The notes under the pieces: generated by a model
The model's database searches: none
What the model was told of the DNA's origin: nothing
What the model saw: only the letters and a program-made list of their open reading frames with translations
Program-made: the position numbers and the translations under genes
Shown here: piece after piece, positions 24,371 to 35,370 of the stretch
Position numbering within the stretch: the first letter of the stretch is position 1
How the letters are laid out: each line of letters starts with the position of its first letter
NCBI RefSeq assembly: GCF_902706195.1
Contig: NZ_CACSJO010000013.1
Span: forward strand, 1-64,000
Source of the DNA: Novosphingobium sp. 18050
GTDB lineage: Bacteria > Pseudomonadota > Alphaproteobacteria > Sphingomonadales > Sphingomonadaceae
Length of the DNA: 64,000 nucleotides
Direction of reading: 5' to 3'

Positions 24371-27090
24371 GCGTCTGTCTCCAATGTTTCGCCGAAGGCC
24401 TCGTGCCATGCGGCCGCGATGTGGCGGCGGGCAAGGCCGAGGCCCTGTTCGAGCGCTTCCCAGTCGCCATAGCCACATGCGCGCACCAGCGCCATGCAGG
24501 CGGCAGGGCCGGGCACCAGCGCGTCGGGGGCAAGCAGGCGGCCGGCGACGAGCAGGCGGGTCAGCGCGTCGTGCGCGTCCACCAGCGTGGCGGGCAGCAG
24601 CCCGGCGGCGGCCAGCGCGCGGACTGCTTCGCCAAGGTCGGGATCGAGGCCGGGACCGCGTTCGCGCAACTGGATGAAGTGGATGATGAATTCGAGGTCG
24701 ACCAGCCCCCCGCGCGCCAGCTTGACGTCGAGCGGGCCCTTGGCGGGTTTGTGCTTTGCCATCTTGGCGCGCATTTCGAGCACGTCGGCGCGCAGCTTCT
24801 CGTCATCCCGCGGGGCGGTGAGGACATCGCGCACGATCGCCGCGAGCGGTGCGCGGCCCTCCGTCGATCCGTAGAGCGGGCGGGCACGGCACAGCGCCAT
24901 GTGTTCCCAAGTCCAGGCCTGTTCGCGCTGGTAGCGTTCGAAGCTGTCGAGACTGGCGGCGGGAGGGCCTTGTTCGCCCGACGGACGCAGGCGGGTATCG
25001 ACCTCGAACAGGGCGCCCTGCGCGGTTGCCACCGAAAGCGCCGAGATCGCCCGCTGCGACAGGCGGTTGTAGTAATGCGTGGCCCCCAGCGGGCGGCGGC
25101 CGTCCGATTCCGCCTGATAATCGCCGCTGAACAGGTAGATCAGGTCAAGGTCGGAGGCATGGGTAAGCACCCCGCCGCCCATCCGGCCCAGCCCCAGCAC
25201 GAGCAGCTCGCTTGCCGGTACTGCGCCGTGGGCGCTGCGGAATTCGTCGAGTGTGGCATCGGTCAGCACTACCAGTGCGGCTTCGGCAATGCGCGCAAGG
25301 GCGTGGCCGATGGCTATCGGGTCATTGGCGCCTTCGATCAGCTGAACGCCTAGCTTGAAGCGCATTTCGCCCACCTTGCGGCGCACCGCGTCGAGTTTGC
25401 GTTCGTAATCGTCGCCCGATTCGAAGCGGGTCAGCTGCGCGGTCAGGTCCTCCACCGTGCCCGGCAGGTCGAAGGCGCTGGCGTCGATCAGCGGGTCGAG
25501 CAGGTCGGCCCGGCGCGCCAGTGCATCGGCCAGCGGCGGGGCCAGGCCGAGGATGCGGGCCAGCAGTTCGATCAGGGCCGGGCGCGCTACCAGCAGGTTG
25601 AACAGGTTGATGGCGCTTGGCAGGTTGCCCAGCAGCTGTTCCCAGCGAGCCAGCGCGCGCTCCGGCTCGGGCGCGGCGGCGAAGGCGGCGAGGAGGTCGG
25701 GGCGGATCGTCTCGAAGGCGGAGCGTGCGGCTTCCGAACGCAGCGCCCTGACCCTGCCGCCCAGCCAGCCGCGAATCCGCTCTGCCAGCGCGGCGGGTTC
25801 GGCAAAGCCCAGCGCCTCCAGCTCCTCCACCAGCGAAGACTGGTCGGGCATGGCCACGGCCACGCTGCCCTGCGGCGTATTGGCCATGATCAGCGCATCG
25901 TAGCGCGTCCCGACGGCCTCGGTGATCTCGGTCAGTTCGTCGAGCAGGGCCTGTCCGCTGGGCAGCCCGTCGAGCCGGGCCACCGCCTCGATCGCCTCTG
26001 CCGTTTTGGGCAGGCTGTGGGTCTGCTGGTCCTGCATCATCTGCAGGCGGTGTTCGACGTTGCGCAGACGGTCGTAGCTTTCGCCCAGCAGGCGGGCTTC
26101 TTCGGCAGGGACCAGCCCGGCTTCGGCCAGCGCATCCAGCGTGGCGCGGGTGCCGCGCAGGCGCAGCGCCGGGTTGCGGCCGCCGTGTATCAGCTGGTGG
26201 GTCTGGGCGTAGAACTCCACCTCGCGGATGCCGCCGCGCCCTTTCTTGAGGTCGAATCCGGGGCCGACAACCGCAGAGCCGCGTGTACTGGCGCGGATCT
26301 GCGCGGTCAGACGGCCGATCTCGGCGATGGCCCCGAAATCGAGACTGCGGCGCCAGACGAAGGGGCGAATCGCGGTGAGGAAGCCTTCGCCCGCCGCGAT
26401 GTCTCCGGCGCAGGCGCGGGCGCGGATGAAGGCTGCGCGCTCCCACGTCAGGGCGGAGGATTCGTAATGGGTCAGCGCGGCGTCGACCGAGATCGCCAGC
26501 GGGCTGACTTCGGAGGCCGGACGCAGCCGCAGGTCAACGCGGAAGACATAGCCTTCGTGGTCCATGCGCGAGAGGGTTTCGACCACGGTGCGCGCCACGC
26601 GCTGCGCCGCCTCGCCCGGTTCGTCGCGCTCTCGGCGGGGGAGCAGCAGGGGATCGAACAGCAGGATCGGGTCGATGTCGGAACTGTAGTTGAGTTCGCC
26701 CGCGCCGTGCTTGCCAAGGGCCAGGGCAATGAAGCCGGTGGGCGCCTGTGCCGGGTCGAAGTCCGGTGCGCGGCGGCGGATGCCCTCGATGATGGCGGCG
26801 TCCAGAGCGCGGTCGGCGAAGGCGGAGAGGGCGCCGGTCACCTCCAGCAGCGGGAAGGCGCCGGCAAGATCGCCGATGGCGAGCGCGAGGGAGAGCGCCT
26901 GCTTCTCGCGCCGTAGCGCCGCCGAAGTATCGGGCGCGCCTTCGCCTGCCGCCTTTGCCAGGGCGAGCGCTCCGGCGCCATCGCCGGCGGCGAGGATCTC
27001 GGTGAGCCCCGGCAGGCGGTTCAGCGCACCGGCAAGGTAGGGGGCGTGGGCGCGGGCGCGGGCGATGGCGCTTGTCCAGTCGGCATTCAT
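24367..27090 (-). CDS. glnE: Bifunctional glutamine synthetase adenylyltransferase/deadenylylase
   Basis: 907 residues with two nucleotidyltransferase-like domains. The N-terminal adenylyl-removing domain carries LGKHGAGELNYSSDID, and the C-terminal adenylylating domain carries LGRMGGGVLTHASDLDLIYLF; each is followed by the helical domain with GRGGIREVEF or ARGGLVDLEFI. GlnE tunes glutamine synthetase according to PII signals. The start at 27090 was preferred over 27126. Its stop overlaps bcp (ATGA), an unusual coupling of nitrogen control to a peroxidase gene. Confidence 0.95.
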   Translation of the reverse strand: MNADWTSAIARARAHAPYLAGALNRLPGLTEILAAGDGAGALALAKAAGEGAPDTSAALRREKQALSLALAIGDLAGAFPLLEVTGALSAFADRALDAAIIEGIRRRAPDFDPAQAPTGFIALALGKHGAGELNYSSDIDPILLFDPLLLPRRERDEPGEAAQRVARTVVETLSRMDHEGYVFRVDLRLRPASEVSPLAISVDAALTHYESSALTWERAAFIRARACAGDIAAGEGFLTAIRPFVWRRSLDFGAIAEIGRLTAQIRASTRGSAVVGPGFDLKKGRGGIREVEFYAQTHQLIHGGRNPALRLRGTRATLDALAEAGLVPAEEARLLGESYDRLRNVEHRLQMMQDQQTHSLPKTAEAIEAVARLDGLPSGQALLDELTEITEAVGTRYDALIMANTPQGSVAVAMPDQSSLVEELEALGFAEPAALAERIRGWLGGRVRALRSEAARSAFETIRPDLLAAFAAAPEPERALARWEQLLGNLPSAINLFNLLVARPALIELLARILGLAPPLADALARRADLLDPLIDASAFDLPGTVEDLTAQLTRFESGDDYERKLDAVRRKVGEMRFKLGVQLIEGANDPIAIGHALARIAEAALVVLTDATLDEFRSAHGAVPASELLVLGLGRMGGGVLTHASDLDLIYLFSGDYQAESDGRRPLGATHYYNRLSQRAISALSVATAQGALFEVDTRLRPSGEQGPPAASLDSFERYQREQAWTWEHMALCRARPLYGSTEGRAPLAAIVRDVLTAPRDDEKLRADVLEMRAKMAKHKPAKGPLDVKLARGGLVDLEFIIHFIQLRERGPGLDPDLGEAVRALAAAGLLPATLVDAHDALTRLLVAGRLLAPDALVPGPAACMALVRACGYGDWEALEQGLGLARRHIAAAWHEAFGETLETDA

Positions 27091-27228
27091 GGCCACATCC
27101 CTGCCCGCTGGGCCGGTGACGGGCAAGGGGGCGTCAGACGAGGGGGATGTCTATGTGGGCTCCGGCCTTGTGCCGTCTGGCCCGCTCTGGCACCTGTGCC
27201 GTGCGTTCCAGCGTAAGGTGTCCCCCCG

Positions 27229-28934
<1,706 letters not shown>

Positions 28935-28938
<4 letters not shown>

Positions 28939-29921
28939 CTTTCGCACTACCCCCTGAATGGCACCCGCAGGACTGGATCTGGATCGGCTTTCCGCATGCG
29001 GCCGAAGAATGGCCGGGCTTCCTCGAAGCCGCGCAGGAGCAGATGGCCGCTTTCGCCAGCGCCGTCGCCGAAAGCGGGCAGGAAGTGCGCCTTGTCGTGC
29101 GCGACGAAACGAACCGCGCGCGGGCGATGGAACTCGTCTCGTCCAAAGTGAAGCTGGAGACGCGGCGCTACGGCGACGTTTGGCTGCGCGATACCGGGCC
29201 GCTGGTGGTCATGGACCAGCACGGTGCCCGCAAGGCGATGCGCTTCGGCTTCAACGGCTGGGGCGGCAAGTACCTGATGGACGGCGATCAGGAGATCGGC
29301 GAGGAACTGGCGCGCGATGCCGGGCTTGAAGTCGAGACGGCGGACTGGATCCTCGAGGGCGGCGCGCTCGACGGGGACGGCACCGGGCTGGTCGCCACGA
29401 CCGGGCAGTGCCTGCTGAACACCAACCGCAACCCGCACCTCACGCAGGCCGACCTTGAGATGCGGCTGGAACGCGATCTCGGTTACGACCGGGTGCTGTG
29501 GCTGGGCGACGGCCTCATCAACGACCACACCGACGGCCATGTCGACAACCTCGCGCGCTTCGTTTCGCCCAATGTGCTGGCGCTGCCACGCGCAACCGGC
29601 AAGGACGATCCAAACGCGGCGATCTACGCCGATGCCAAGGCGCGGGCCGAGGCGATGGGCGTGGCCGTGGCCGAAGTCCCCTCGCCGGGCCGGGTGGAGA
29701 GTGACGGCGGGCGGATCGAGCCGGCAAGCTACATGAATTTCGCGATCACCTCGAAGCTGGTCGTGGTGCCGATCTATGGCACCGTGCATGACGAGGAAGG
29801 CATCGCCGCCATCGCGGCACTGTTCCCCGACCGCGACACGGTGGGCGTGATGGCCGATGCGGTGCTGGCGGGTGGCGGCTCGTTCCACTGCTCCAGCCAG
29901 CAGATGCCCTCGCCGGTCTGA
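28935..29921 (+). CDS. aguA: Agmatine deiminase family protein
   Basis: 328 residues of the guanidino-group-modifying fold. Motifs in order: RYGDVWLRDTGP, FGFNGWGGKY, ILEGGALDGDGTG, NTNRNPHLT, DHTDGHVDNLARF and the catalytic Cys in GGGSFHCSSQQ. Converts agmatine to N-carbamoylputrescine and ammonia, the first step of one route to putrescine. No N-carbamoylputrescine amidase lies beside it. The GTG at 28935 has AAGGA 8 bases ahead and overlaps the peptidase stop; ATG at 28926 is less well spaced. Confidence 0.9.
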
Positions 29922-30005
29922 ATTAAGGCGCGATACGGGGCGCGATACGAGACTGGCGCGCGATCTTAACGCTTTGGCAACCACTGCCGGAGCATGGTCG
30001 CCGGC

Positions 30006-30131
30006 ATGGCTCGTATCGTCGCTCTCGCACAGGCACCGCTGCACATCCCGACTGCCGGGATGCTGCGTCCGCTGGTGGTGGGCGGCTGCGCACTCGCGCT
30101 GATTCTTGCGCGCACCTCGCTGCCGTTCTGA
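30006..30131 (+). CDS. Possible 41-residue membrane peptide
   Basis: A short frame beginning MARIVALAQAPLHIPT with one hydrophobic segment (LRPLVVGGCALALILA). No clear ribosome site and no known relatives come to mind; the codon pattern is compatible with coding but cannot prove it. Another ATG in frame lies at 29997. It may be spurious. Confidence 0.25.
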   Translation: MARIVALAQAPLHIPTAGMLRPLVVGGCALALILARTSLPF

Positions 30132-30214
30132 TCGCCGGGCCGTTCATCGGGCAGCAATATTATTCCGTATTTTCAATGTGAAAAGGTGCGCCTTGGCTGC
30201 ATCTTGTCTCCAAT

Positions 30215-30244
30215 GTTGCACTGCACACCTTAATATTGCACTGC
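30215..30244. promoter_or_regulatory. Two direct repeats TTGCACTGCA, 20-bp spacing
   Basis: Identical 10-mers start at 30215 and 30235, two helical turns apart, 85-114 bases ahead of the first gene of the bestrophin operon. The spacing suggests side-by-side binding of a regulator. Its identity is unknown. Confidence 0.4.
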
Positions 30245-30328
30245 AGCAAACATTCGTCGCAAAGTGCTGATGCAATCGAAACCCGGTTTCCCCAACTTGG
30301 GGCTGACACTTGGTTTTGGAGATCGACC

Positions 30329-30598
30329 ATGCGCAACATGACCGATGCTGACCGTACCCGCCTTCGCGAATCGCTCGTGGGCAACTTCCTGCTGCTCCTG
30401 TTCGGATGCGGTGTTCTGGCCTTTCTTGTGGCAGCCGACCGGGTGAACTGGTTCTCGATTCGTCCGGCAACCGGAACTTCGATAGCCATGGCCCGTTCGA
30501 CCGAAGCAGCCGACAAGTCCGCGAAAAAGAATCCCTCCACTGAAAAGCGCATCACCGTGGCGCAGCAGCCCCTACCGGAGACCCCGCTTCACCAATGA
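30329..30598 (+). CDS. Small single-helix membrane protein, unknown function
   Basis: 89 residues: a charged N-terminus (MRNMTDADRTRLRESL), one membrane helix (VGNFLLLLFGCGVLAFLVAA) and a hydrophilic Lys/Ser/Pro-rich tail. GGAG lies 7 bases ahead of the ATG, giving good support for translation. The stop overlaps the bestrophin start (ATGA), so it is co-translated and could be a partner of the channel. I do not recognise a family. Confidence 0.6.
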   Translation: MRNMTDADRTRLRESLVGNFLLLLFGCGVLAFLVAADRVNWFSIRPATGTSIAMARSTEAADKSAKKNPSTEKRITVAQQPLPETPLHQ

Positions 30599-31482
30599 TC
30601 GTCAGCACAATTCCAAGTCCTGCCCGGATGGTCCGGGAAATATGGAAGCCGCTCGCTGTCCTGTTCATCTGGGACGTGATGGTCACTGTCACTTATTATG
30701 TCCTGCCGTTCGAGGCTCCCGAACTGCCGGTAACGCTGTTCGGCACAGTGCTGGGACTGTTTCTCGGTTTCCGCAGCAATTCCGCCTACCAGCGCTGGTG
30801 GGAAGGCCGGGGCCTGTGGGGTTCGATGATCAACGCCAGCCGCAACATCGCGCGCTCGGTCCGCAACTTCATGCCGGACCCGGAGGCATCGGACTACAAG
30901 CGCCGGATCGTCCTGCGCCAGATCGCCTACGTCAACGCTCTGCGCTGCCAGCTGCGCCGCCTGCCGCCCGACGAGGAAGTGCTCCGCTTGCTTCCCCAGC
31001 ATGAGGCGGATCTTGCGCTCAACCGTACCAACGTGGCCAACGGCATCCTCGACGGCACCGGCCGCCGCATCGACGAAGCACGGCGCAACGGCTGGATCGA
31101 CACCATCCAGCAGGCGCAGATGGAAGCCGTGCTGGTCGATATCGCCAATGCCCAGGGCGGGATGGAGCGGCTCAAGAACACGCCGCTGCCGTTCCAGTAC
31201 CGCTTCCTTCCCATGCTGTTCACGCACCTGTTCTGCGTGCTGCTGCCGATCGGCCTGGTCGAGACGCTGCAGTTCGCAACGCCGCTCGGCTCGACGATAG
31301 CGGGCGTGATGTTCCTTGCCGTGCTGACCATCGGCGACGACCTCGTCGACCCCTTCGCCAACGACGTGCATGACCTGCCGCTCAACACGATGTGCCGCAC
31401 GATCGAAATCGACCTCCTGCAGAGCATCGGCGAAGAAGCTCCGCAGCCGCTAGGACCGGACAAGCACGGGGTGCTGTGGTAG
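30595..31482 (+). CDS. Bestrophin-family ion channel (UPF0187)
   Basis: 295 residues with the bacterial bestrophin layout: two N-terminal helices (PLAVLFIWDVMVTVTYYVLPF), the signature GFRSNSAYQRWWEGRGLWG, a long cytoplasmic helical part and the C-terminal DLVDPFANDVHDLPLN, equivalent to the Ca-clasp/DPF region of bestrophins. Bacterial members form pentameric channels, reported to conduct cations or anions. The role here is unknown. It overlaps the preceding small membrane gene by 4 bases. Confidence 0.9.
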   Translation: MIVSTIPSPARMVREIWKPLAVLFIWDVMVTVTYYVLPFEAPELPVTLFGTVLGLFLGFRSNSAYQRWWEGRGLWGSMINASRNIARSVRNFMPDPEASDYKRRIVLRQIAYVNALRCQLRRLPPDEEVLRLLPQHEADLALNRTNVANGILDGTGRRIDEARRNGWIDTIQQAQMEAVLVDIANAQGGMERLKNTPLPFQYRFLPMLFTHLFCVLLPIGLVETLQFATPLGSTIAGVMFLAVLTIGDDLVDPFANDVHDLPLNTMCRTIEIDLLQSIGEEAPQPLGPDKHGVLW

Positions 31483-31517
31483 GGCAGGGCGAATTCGCCA
31501 ACGGAAAGCACAAACCC

Positions 31518-31712
31518 ATGCGCCTCTCCAAAGATCGCCAGACGACCAGCGCCGTGATCCGTATCGGCAAAGTCTTTAGTATGGAGGCGCGCACGGACTT
31601 CAGCCCGGTGGGGCTTGTCGCGGCAGGTCTGCTGGTTTCGGGGATACTGCTGAGTAGTGCCGTGATCGTGGCGGCTGGGCGCCGGCGTTTCATGGGTAGG
31701 ATCGAAGGGTAG
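31518..31712 (+). CDS. Possible small membrane protein (64 residues)
   Basis: A frame beginning MRLSKDRQTTSAVIRIGKV with a C-terminal hydrophobic helix (GLVAAGLLVSGILLSSAVIVAAG) and a basic tail. It begins 35 bases after the bestrophin stop; an internal ATG at 31581 would give a minimal one-helix peptide. No family recognised and no strong ribosome site. Confidence 0.4.
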   Translation: MRLSKDRQTTSAVIRIGKVFSMEARTDFSPVGLVAAGLLVSGILLSSAVIVAAGRRRFMGRIEG

Positions 31713-31847
31713 GAAGCAGGGGAGCATCGCCCCCCCCTGCATCCCCATTAATGTCGAGGTTGCGGGGCGACGCCTAGGCGCGCCCACTACATATAGCCTC
31801 CGGCGGGTGCGCGCAAAACGCCGCTGCACGCACCGCGACGACGATAA

Positions 31848-31880
31848 AGGGGTCTGGGGCGATGGCCCCAGGACTTCCCC
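31848..31880 (-). terminator. GGGGCGATGGCCCC palindrome, end of speE-like gene
   Basis: An interrupted stem centred on GGGGCGATGGCCCC (31856-31869), flanked by further complementary bases, lies directly after the stop of the minus-strand gene and is followed on that strand by CCCCTTTAT. Copies of the same core occur at 48837-48850 and, with one base changed, 51734-51747. Confidence 0.55.
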
Positions 31881-32555
31881 CTACTCGCTCTTGGTAGAAA
31901 ACCAGATCGTGTGCTTGGCACCCTTGCCGTTGCTGCGCGCGTGAACCTTCACTTCGTCCACAGCCAGCCCGGCCTTCTCAAGCCTGCGCTTGAACACCGG
32001 GTCCGCCCCGGCAGACCAGATCGCCAGCACGCCATCCGGCGTCAGCGCGCGCTTGGCATTACGCAGGCCGACCTTCGAATAGATGACGTTGTTGTCTTCG
32101 CGCACCAGCCCGTCGGGTCCGTTGTCGACGTCGAGCAGGATGGCGTCATAGTCTCCGTGGCCCTCGGCGATGACGTGGGCGACATCGCCCATCACCAGCC
32201 TGACGCGGGGATCTTCAAGGTGGCCTTCCGTCAGGTGCGCCATCGGGCCTCGTGCCCATGCGATGATTTCCGGCACCAGTTCGACCACGGTGACGAGGGC
32301 GTTTTCCGGCAGCACCCGAAGCGCGGCGCGCAGGGTGAAGCCCATGCCGTAGCCGCCGATCAGGACGTGCGGGCGTTTGGCGTTCTTGATCCGATCGTAG
32401 GCCATCGTCGCCAGAGCTTCTTCGGACCCCCACTTGCGGGTGCTCATCAGCTCGTTGTGGCCGATCACGACCATGAAGTCCTTGTCGTGGCGGAAGAGTT
32501 CCATCTTCTCGCCGTCGGGAATCCATGCGGTGTCGAGGAGTTCGCGCTGGATCAT
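31881..32555 (-). CDS. Spermidine synthase-like methyltransferase-fold protein
   Basis: 224 residues with the Rossmann core of polyamine synthases: the cofactor loop [16 protein letters not shown], the acidic [11 protein letters not shown], and [15 protein letters not shown] where spermidine synthases have the catalytic Asp-Tyr/Asp region. It is shorter than classical SpeE (about 285) and lacks much of the N-terminal beta domain, so its substrate is uncertain. The start overlaps the thrS stop (ATGA). Confidence 0.75.
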   Translation of the reverse strand: MIQRELLDTAWIPDGEKMELFRHDKDFMVVIGHNELMSTRKWGSEEALATMAYDRIKNAKRPHVLIGGYGMGFTLRAALRVLPENALVTVVELVPEIIAWARGPMAHLTEGHLEDPRVRLVMGDVAHVIAEGHGDYDAILLDVDNGPDGLVREDNNVIYSKVGLRNAKRALTPDGVLAIWSAGADPVFKRRLEKAGLAVDEVKVHARSNGKGAKHTIWFSTKSE

Positions 32556-34546
32556 GCGACCAGATCCGGTGCGGTCGCTTCGGTCTTCAGCAGGGCGATC
32601 GCCTCGTCCAGCGTCATGACCTTCTGATGCTCGGCGCCCAGTGTGCGCAGGGCGACGGTGCCTTCCTCGGCCTCGCGCTTGCCGACGACGAGGAGATGCG
32701 GGATCTTCTTCAGCGAGTGCTCACGCACCTTGTAGTTGATCTTCTCGTTGCGCACGTCCGTCTCGACGCGGATGCCCGCTGCCTTCAGCTTCGCGGAAAC
32801 CTCGGCCGCATAGTCGTCGGCGTCGGACACGATCGTGGCGACCACGGCCTGCACCGGGGCGAGCCAGACCGGCAGCTTGCCGGCGAAATGCTCGATCAGG
32901 ATGCCGATGAAGCGCTCGTACGATCCGAAGATCGCGCGGTGCAGCATGACCGGGCGGTGGCGGGCGCCGTCCTCGCCGATGTAATGTGCGTCGAGGCGCT
33001 CGGGCAGCATGCGGTCGGACTGGATCGTGCCGACCTGCCAGGTGCGGCCGATTGCGTCGGTCAGGTGCCATTCCAGCTTGGGGGCGTAGAACGCGCCTTC
33101 GCCGGGGAGTTCCTCCCAACCGTATTCGGGCGTGGCGAGGCCCGCACGCTCCACGGCGTCGCGCAATTCGGCCTCGGCCTTGTCCCACTGTTCGTCGCTG
33201 CCGATGCGGTTGTCGGGGCGCAGCGCCAGCTTGATCGAATAGGTGAAGCCGAAATCGCGGTAGACCTTGTCGGCCATCTCGCAGAACGCCTGTACTTCGC
33301 CGACGATCTGGTCTTCGCGGCAGAAGATGTGGCCGTCATCCTGCGTGAACTGGCGTACGCGCATCAGGCCGTGGAGCGCACCGTGCGGTTCGTTGCGGTG
33401 GCAGCAGCCGTTCTCGACGATGCGCAGCGGCAGGTCGCGGTAGGACTTGATGCCCTGCTTGAAGATCAGCACGTGGGCCGGGCAGTTCATCGGCTTCAGC
33501 GCCATCCACTCGGCATCTTCCGAGATGATCGGGCCGTCGTCCTCGGTGTTGGGCACTTCGTCGGGGATGACGAACATATTCTCACGGTACTTGCCCCAGT
33601 GGCCAGACTGTTCCCACTGCCGCGCGTCCATGACCTGCGGGGTTTTCACTTCCTTGCAGTCGGCCTGGCTGATGGCGCGGCGCATGTAGTCCTCGAGCGC
33701 GCGATAGATCACGTAGCCCTTGGGGTGCCAGAAGACCGAACCATGCGCTTCGTGCTGGAGGTGGAACAGGTCCATCTCGCCCCCCAGCTTGCGGTGGTCG
33801 CGCTTGGCGGCTTCTTCGAGGCGCGTCAGGTGCGCGGAAAGCTGCTTCTTGTTCAGCCAGCCGGTGCCGTAGATGCGGCTGAGCATCGCGTTCTTCTGGT
33901 CGCCGCGCCAGTAGGCGCCCGACACGCGCGTCAGCTTGAAGGCGGCCGGGTCCAGCTTGCCGGTGGAGGGCAGGTGCGGGCCGCGGCACATATCCAGCCA
34001 GTCGTCGCCCGACCAGTAGACGGTCAGCGGCTCGTCGCCGGGGAGTTCGGCGGCCCATTCGGCCTTGAAGTTTTCGCCCTGCTGCTTCCAGCGGCTGATC
34101 AGCTGCTCACGGTCCCACACTTCGCGGCGCAGTGGCTTGTCGGCGGCGATGATCCTGCGCATCTCGGCCTCGATCGCGGGTAGATCGTCATCCGTGAAAG
34201 GGCGATCCTTCGGCGCGAAGTCGTAGTAAAAGCCATCGTCGGTCGACGGACCGAAAGTGATCTGCGTGCCGGGGAACAGCGCCTGCACCGCTTCGGCGAG
34301 GATGTGCGCGAAATCGTGCCGGGCCAGGTTGAGCGCTTCGGCTTCGTCGCGGCTGGTGACGAGGGCGAGGCTGGCGTCGCCCGTGAAGGGACGGGTCAGG
34401 TCGACCAGCTCGCCGTCGATCTTCGCGGCAAGCGCGGCTTTGGCGAGCCCCGGGCCGATGGCGGCGGCGACGTCGGCGGGGGTGGACCCCTCGGGCATCT
34501 CGCGGACCGAACCGTCGGGCAGGCTGATCTTGAACATCTGGGACAT
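32552..34546 (-). CDS. thrS: Threonyl-tRNA synthetase
   Basis: 664 residues, with the full bacterial order: an N-terminal TGS domain (residues 1-60, [16 protein letters not shown]), the editing/second additional domain ([27 protein letters not shown] with the editing Cys/His), the class II catalytic core with zinc ligands ([20 protein letters not shown]; and a later His), motif 2 ([12 protein letters not shown]) and motif 3 ([18 protein letters not shown]), and an anticodon-binding C-terminus. A longer start at 34609 was rejected. Upstream lies a leader peptide rich in Thr codons with competing hairpins (34661-34792), pointing to attenuation by charged tRNA-Thr. Confidence 0.97.
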   Translation of the reverse strand: MSQMFKISLPDGSVREMPEGSTPADVAAAIGPGLAKAALAAKIDGELVDLTRPFTGDASLALVTSRDEAEALNLARHDFAHILAEAVQALFPGTQITFGPSTDDGFYYDFAPKDRPFTDDDLPAIEAEMRRIIAADKPLRREVWDREQLISRWKQQGENFKAEWAAELPGDEPLTVYWSGDDWLDMCRGPHLPSTGKLDPAAFKLTRVSGAYWRGDQKNAMLSRIYGTGWLNKKQLSAHLTRLEEAAKRDHRKLGGEMDLFHLQHEAHGSVFWHPKGYVIYRALEDYMRRAISQADCKEVKTPQVMDARQWEQSGHWGKYRENMFVIPDEVPNTEDDGPIISEDAEWMALKPMNCPAHVLIFKQGIKSYRDLPLRIVENGCCHRNEPHGALHGLMRVRQFTQDDGHIFCREDQIVGEVQAFCEMADKVYRDFGFTYSIKLALRPDNRIGSDEQWDKAEAELRDAVERAGLATPEYGWEELPGEGAFYAPKLEWHLTDAIGRTWQVGTIQSDRMLPERLDAHYIGEDGARHRPVMLHRAIFGSYERFIGILIEHFAGKLPVWLAPVQAVVATIVSDADDYAAEVSAKLKAAGIRVETDVRNEKINYKVREHSLKKIPHLLVVGKREAEEGTVALRTLGAEHQKVMTLDEAIALLKTEATAPDLVA

Positions 34547-34660
34547 GAAAGCTCGTCTCTCGTTTGCCCAATGCCGAACTGGAGCATCTGGGCGGTCTTT
34601 GCGCGCCATGGCACAGGCACACGCGGGGGTGAAGCGGCGGCGCCTGTTAAATAGCTTCGT

Positions 34661-34752
34661 TTCGGGCAGAGAGACGCCGTCTCGCCCGAAAAGCCCGGGC
34701 GACGGTGATCGCTTGCCTTAAGCCGCGACCGACCGTGCCCGGACGAGCCGGG
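34661..34752 (-). promoter_or_regulatory. Candidate thrS attenuator, competing RNA hairpins
   Basis: Read on the minus strand, four mutually exclusive segments follow the Thr codons. Segment 1 (34748-34752, CCCGG) pairs with 2 (34738-34742). Segment 2 extended (34737-34742, CCGGGC) can pair with 3 (34695-34700, GCCCGG). Segment 3 (34696-34702) pairs with 4 (34682-34688) in a 7-bp stem with a 7-base loop. A later stem, 34684-34690 with 34661-34667 plus an inner GAGAC/GTCTC, competes with 3:4. This is the logic of leader-peptide attenuation. Neither late hairpin has a good T-tract, so translational or Rho-linked control is possible. Confidence 0.5.
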
Positions 34753-34792
34753 TAGTGGTGGTAGTGGTCGCAGATGTGCGCAGGCGCGGCAT
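34718..34792 (-). CDS. thrS leader peptide with six consecutive Thr codons
   Basis: A 24-residue frame, ATG at 34792 and TAA at 34718, reads MPRLRTSA, then six Thr in a row (ACC ACT ACC ACC ACT ACC), then RLVRARSVAA. It ends 171 bases before thrS on the same strand. Seven of 24 codons are Thr, the amino acid charged by the downstream enzyme, which is the hallmark of an attenuation leader. Ribosome stalling at uncharged tRNA-Thr would cover the first hairpin arm immediately after the run. No strong Shine-Dalgarno was seen; an in-frame TTG lies 30 bases upstream. A TTGACA at 34880-34875 lacks a clear -10. Confidence 0.7.
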   Translation of the reverse strand: MPRLRTSATTTTTTRLVRARSVAA

Positions 34793-34947
34793 GGTGGGTG
34801 CGATGTAGCGCTTCGAAGCCAATAAGTCGAGGTTTGTCCTCCCGCGCCCACGGGGACAAGGATGCTTTTCACTATGTCAATGAAGCTTGACTCTTTTTCA
34901 TGTCGGCGACAAGTTTGCTTTACATCGATGAACCGGAGATCGAAGCC

Positions 34948-35370
34948 ATGGCCTCGCCGACGAAGAACCCCGCTTACCTGCGCTACACAAAGCGTATGCT
35001 GCCGCTGAGCGTGCTTTATGTGGCCGCTATTGCGCTGGCGACGCGGCTGGTGCCGGATAACGCGCCGGCCAGCGCGACCACGGTCGGCCTCGCGCTCCTG
35101 CCCGGTTTTGCGGTGCTGGGCTGGATATGGGCGATGGGCAGGCTGCTGGTCGAACTTCAGGACGAATATCTGCGCATGCTCGAAGTGCGCAAATTCCTGA
35201 TCGCTACGGGAGTGACGCTGGCGGTGTGCAGCGTTTGGGGCATTCTCGAACTGTTTTCGCCGTTCGTGCCCCGGATGCCGGTGTTTCTGGTCTTTCCGCT
35301 CTGGGCGCTGGGCCTGTTCGTGGGGGTGGCGGTCAACCGCTTCACGCAAGGCGGCGGGGAGGGTTTGTGA
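34948..35370 (+). CDS. Four-helix membrane protein of unknown function
   Basis: 140 residues with four hydrophobic segments (MLPLSVLYVAAIALATRLV; TTVGLALLPGFAVLGWIWAMG; FLIATGVTLAVCSVWGILELF; VFLVFPLWALGLFVGVAVNRF). GGAG lies 9 bases ahead of the ATG at 34948, which is preferred over 34900. The stop overlaps the GTG of an Xre-type regulator, an arrangement common in many bacteria where a small membrane protein is followed by a YozG-like regulator. The function is unknown. Confidence 0.75.
   Translation: MASPTKNPAYLRYTKRMLPLSVLYVAAIALATRLVPDNAPASATTVGLALLPGFAVLGWIWAMGRLLVELQDEYLRMLEVRKFLIATGVTLAVCSVWGILELFSPFVPRMPVFLVFPLWALGLFVGVAVNRFTQGGGEGL

Larger units (their letters stand above)
29922..30328. 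other. 407-bp intergenic region before the bestrophin operon
   Basis: It contains one weak small frame (30006-30131), an AT-rich patch (about 30155-30185) unlike the surroundings, and two exact copies of TTGCACTGCA 20 bases apart (30215-30224 and 30235-30244). A GGAG ribosome site (30318-30321) serves the next gene. This is probably the promoter and control region of that operon. Confidence 0.6.

Noticed and set aside
34547..34947. T-box riboswitch controlling thrS
   Set aside because: No T-box sequence (TGGNACCGCG-like) or specifier stem; the Thr-codon leader peptide explains the region better.
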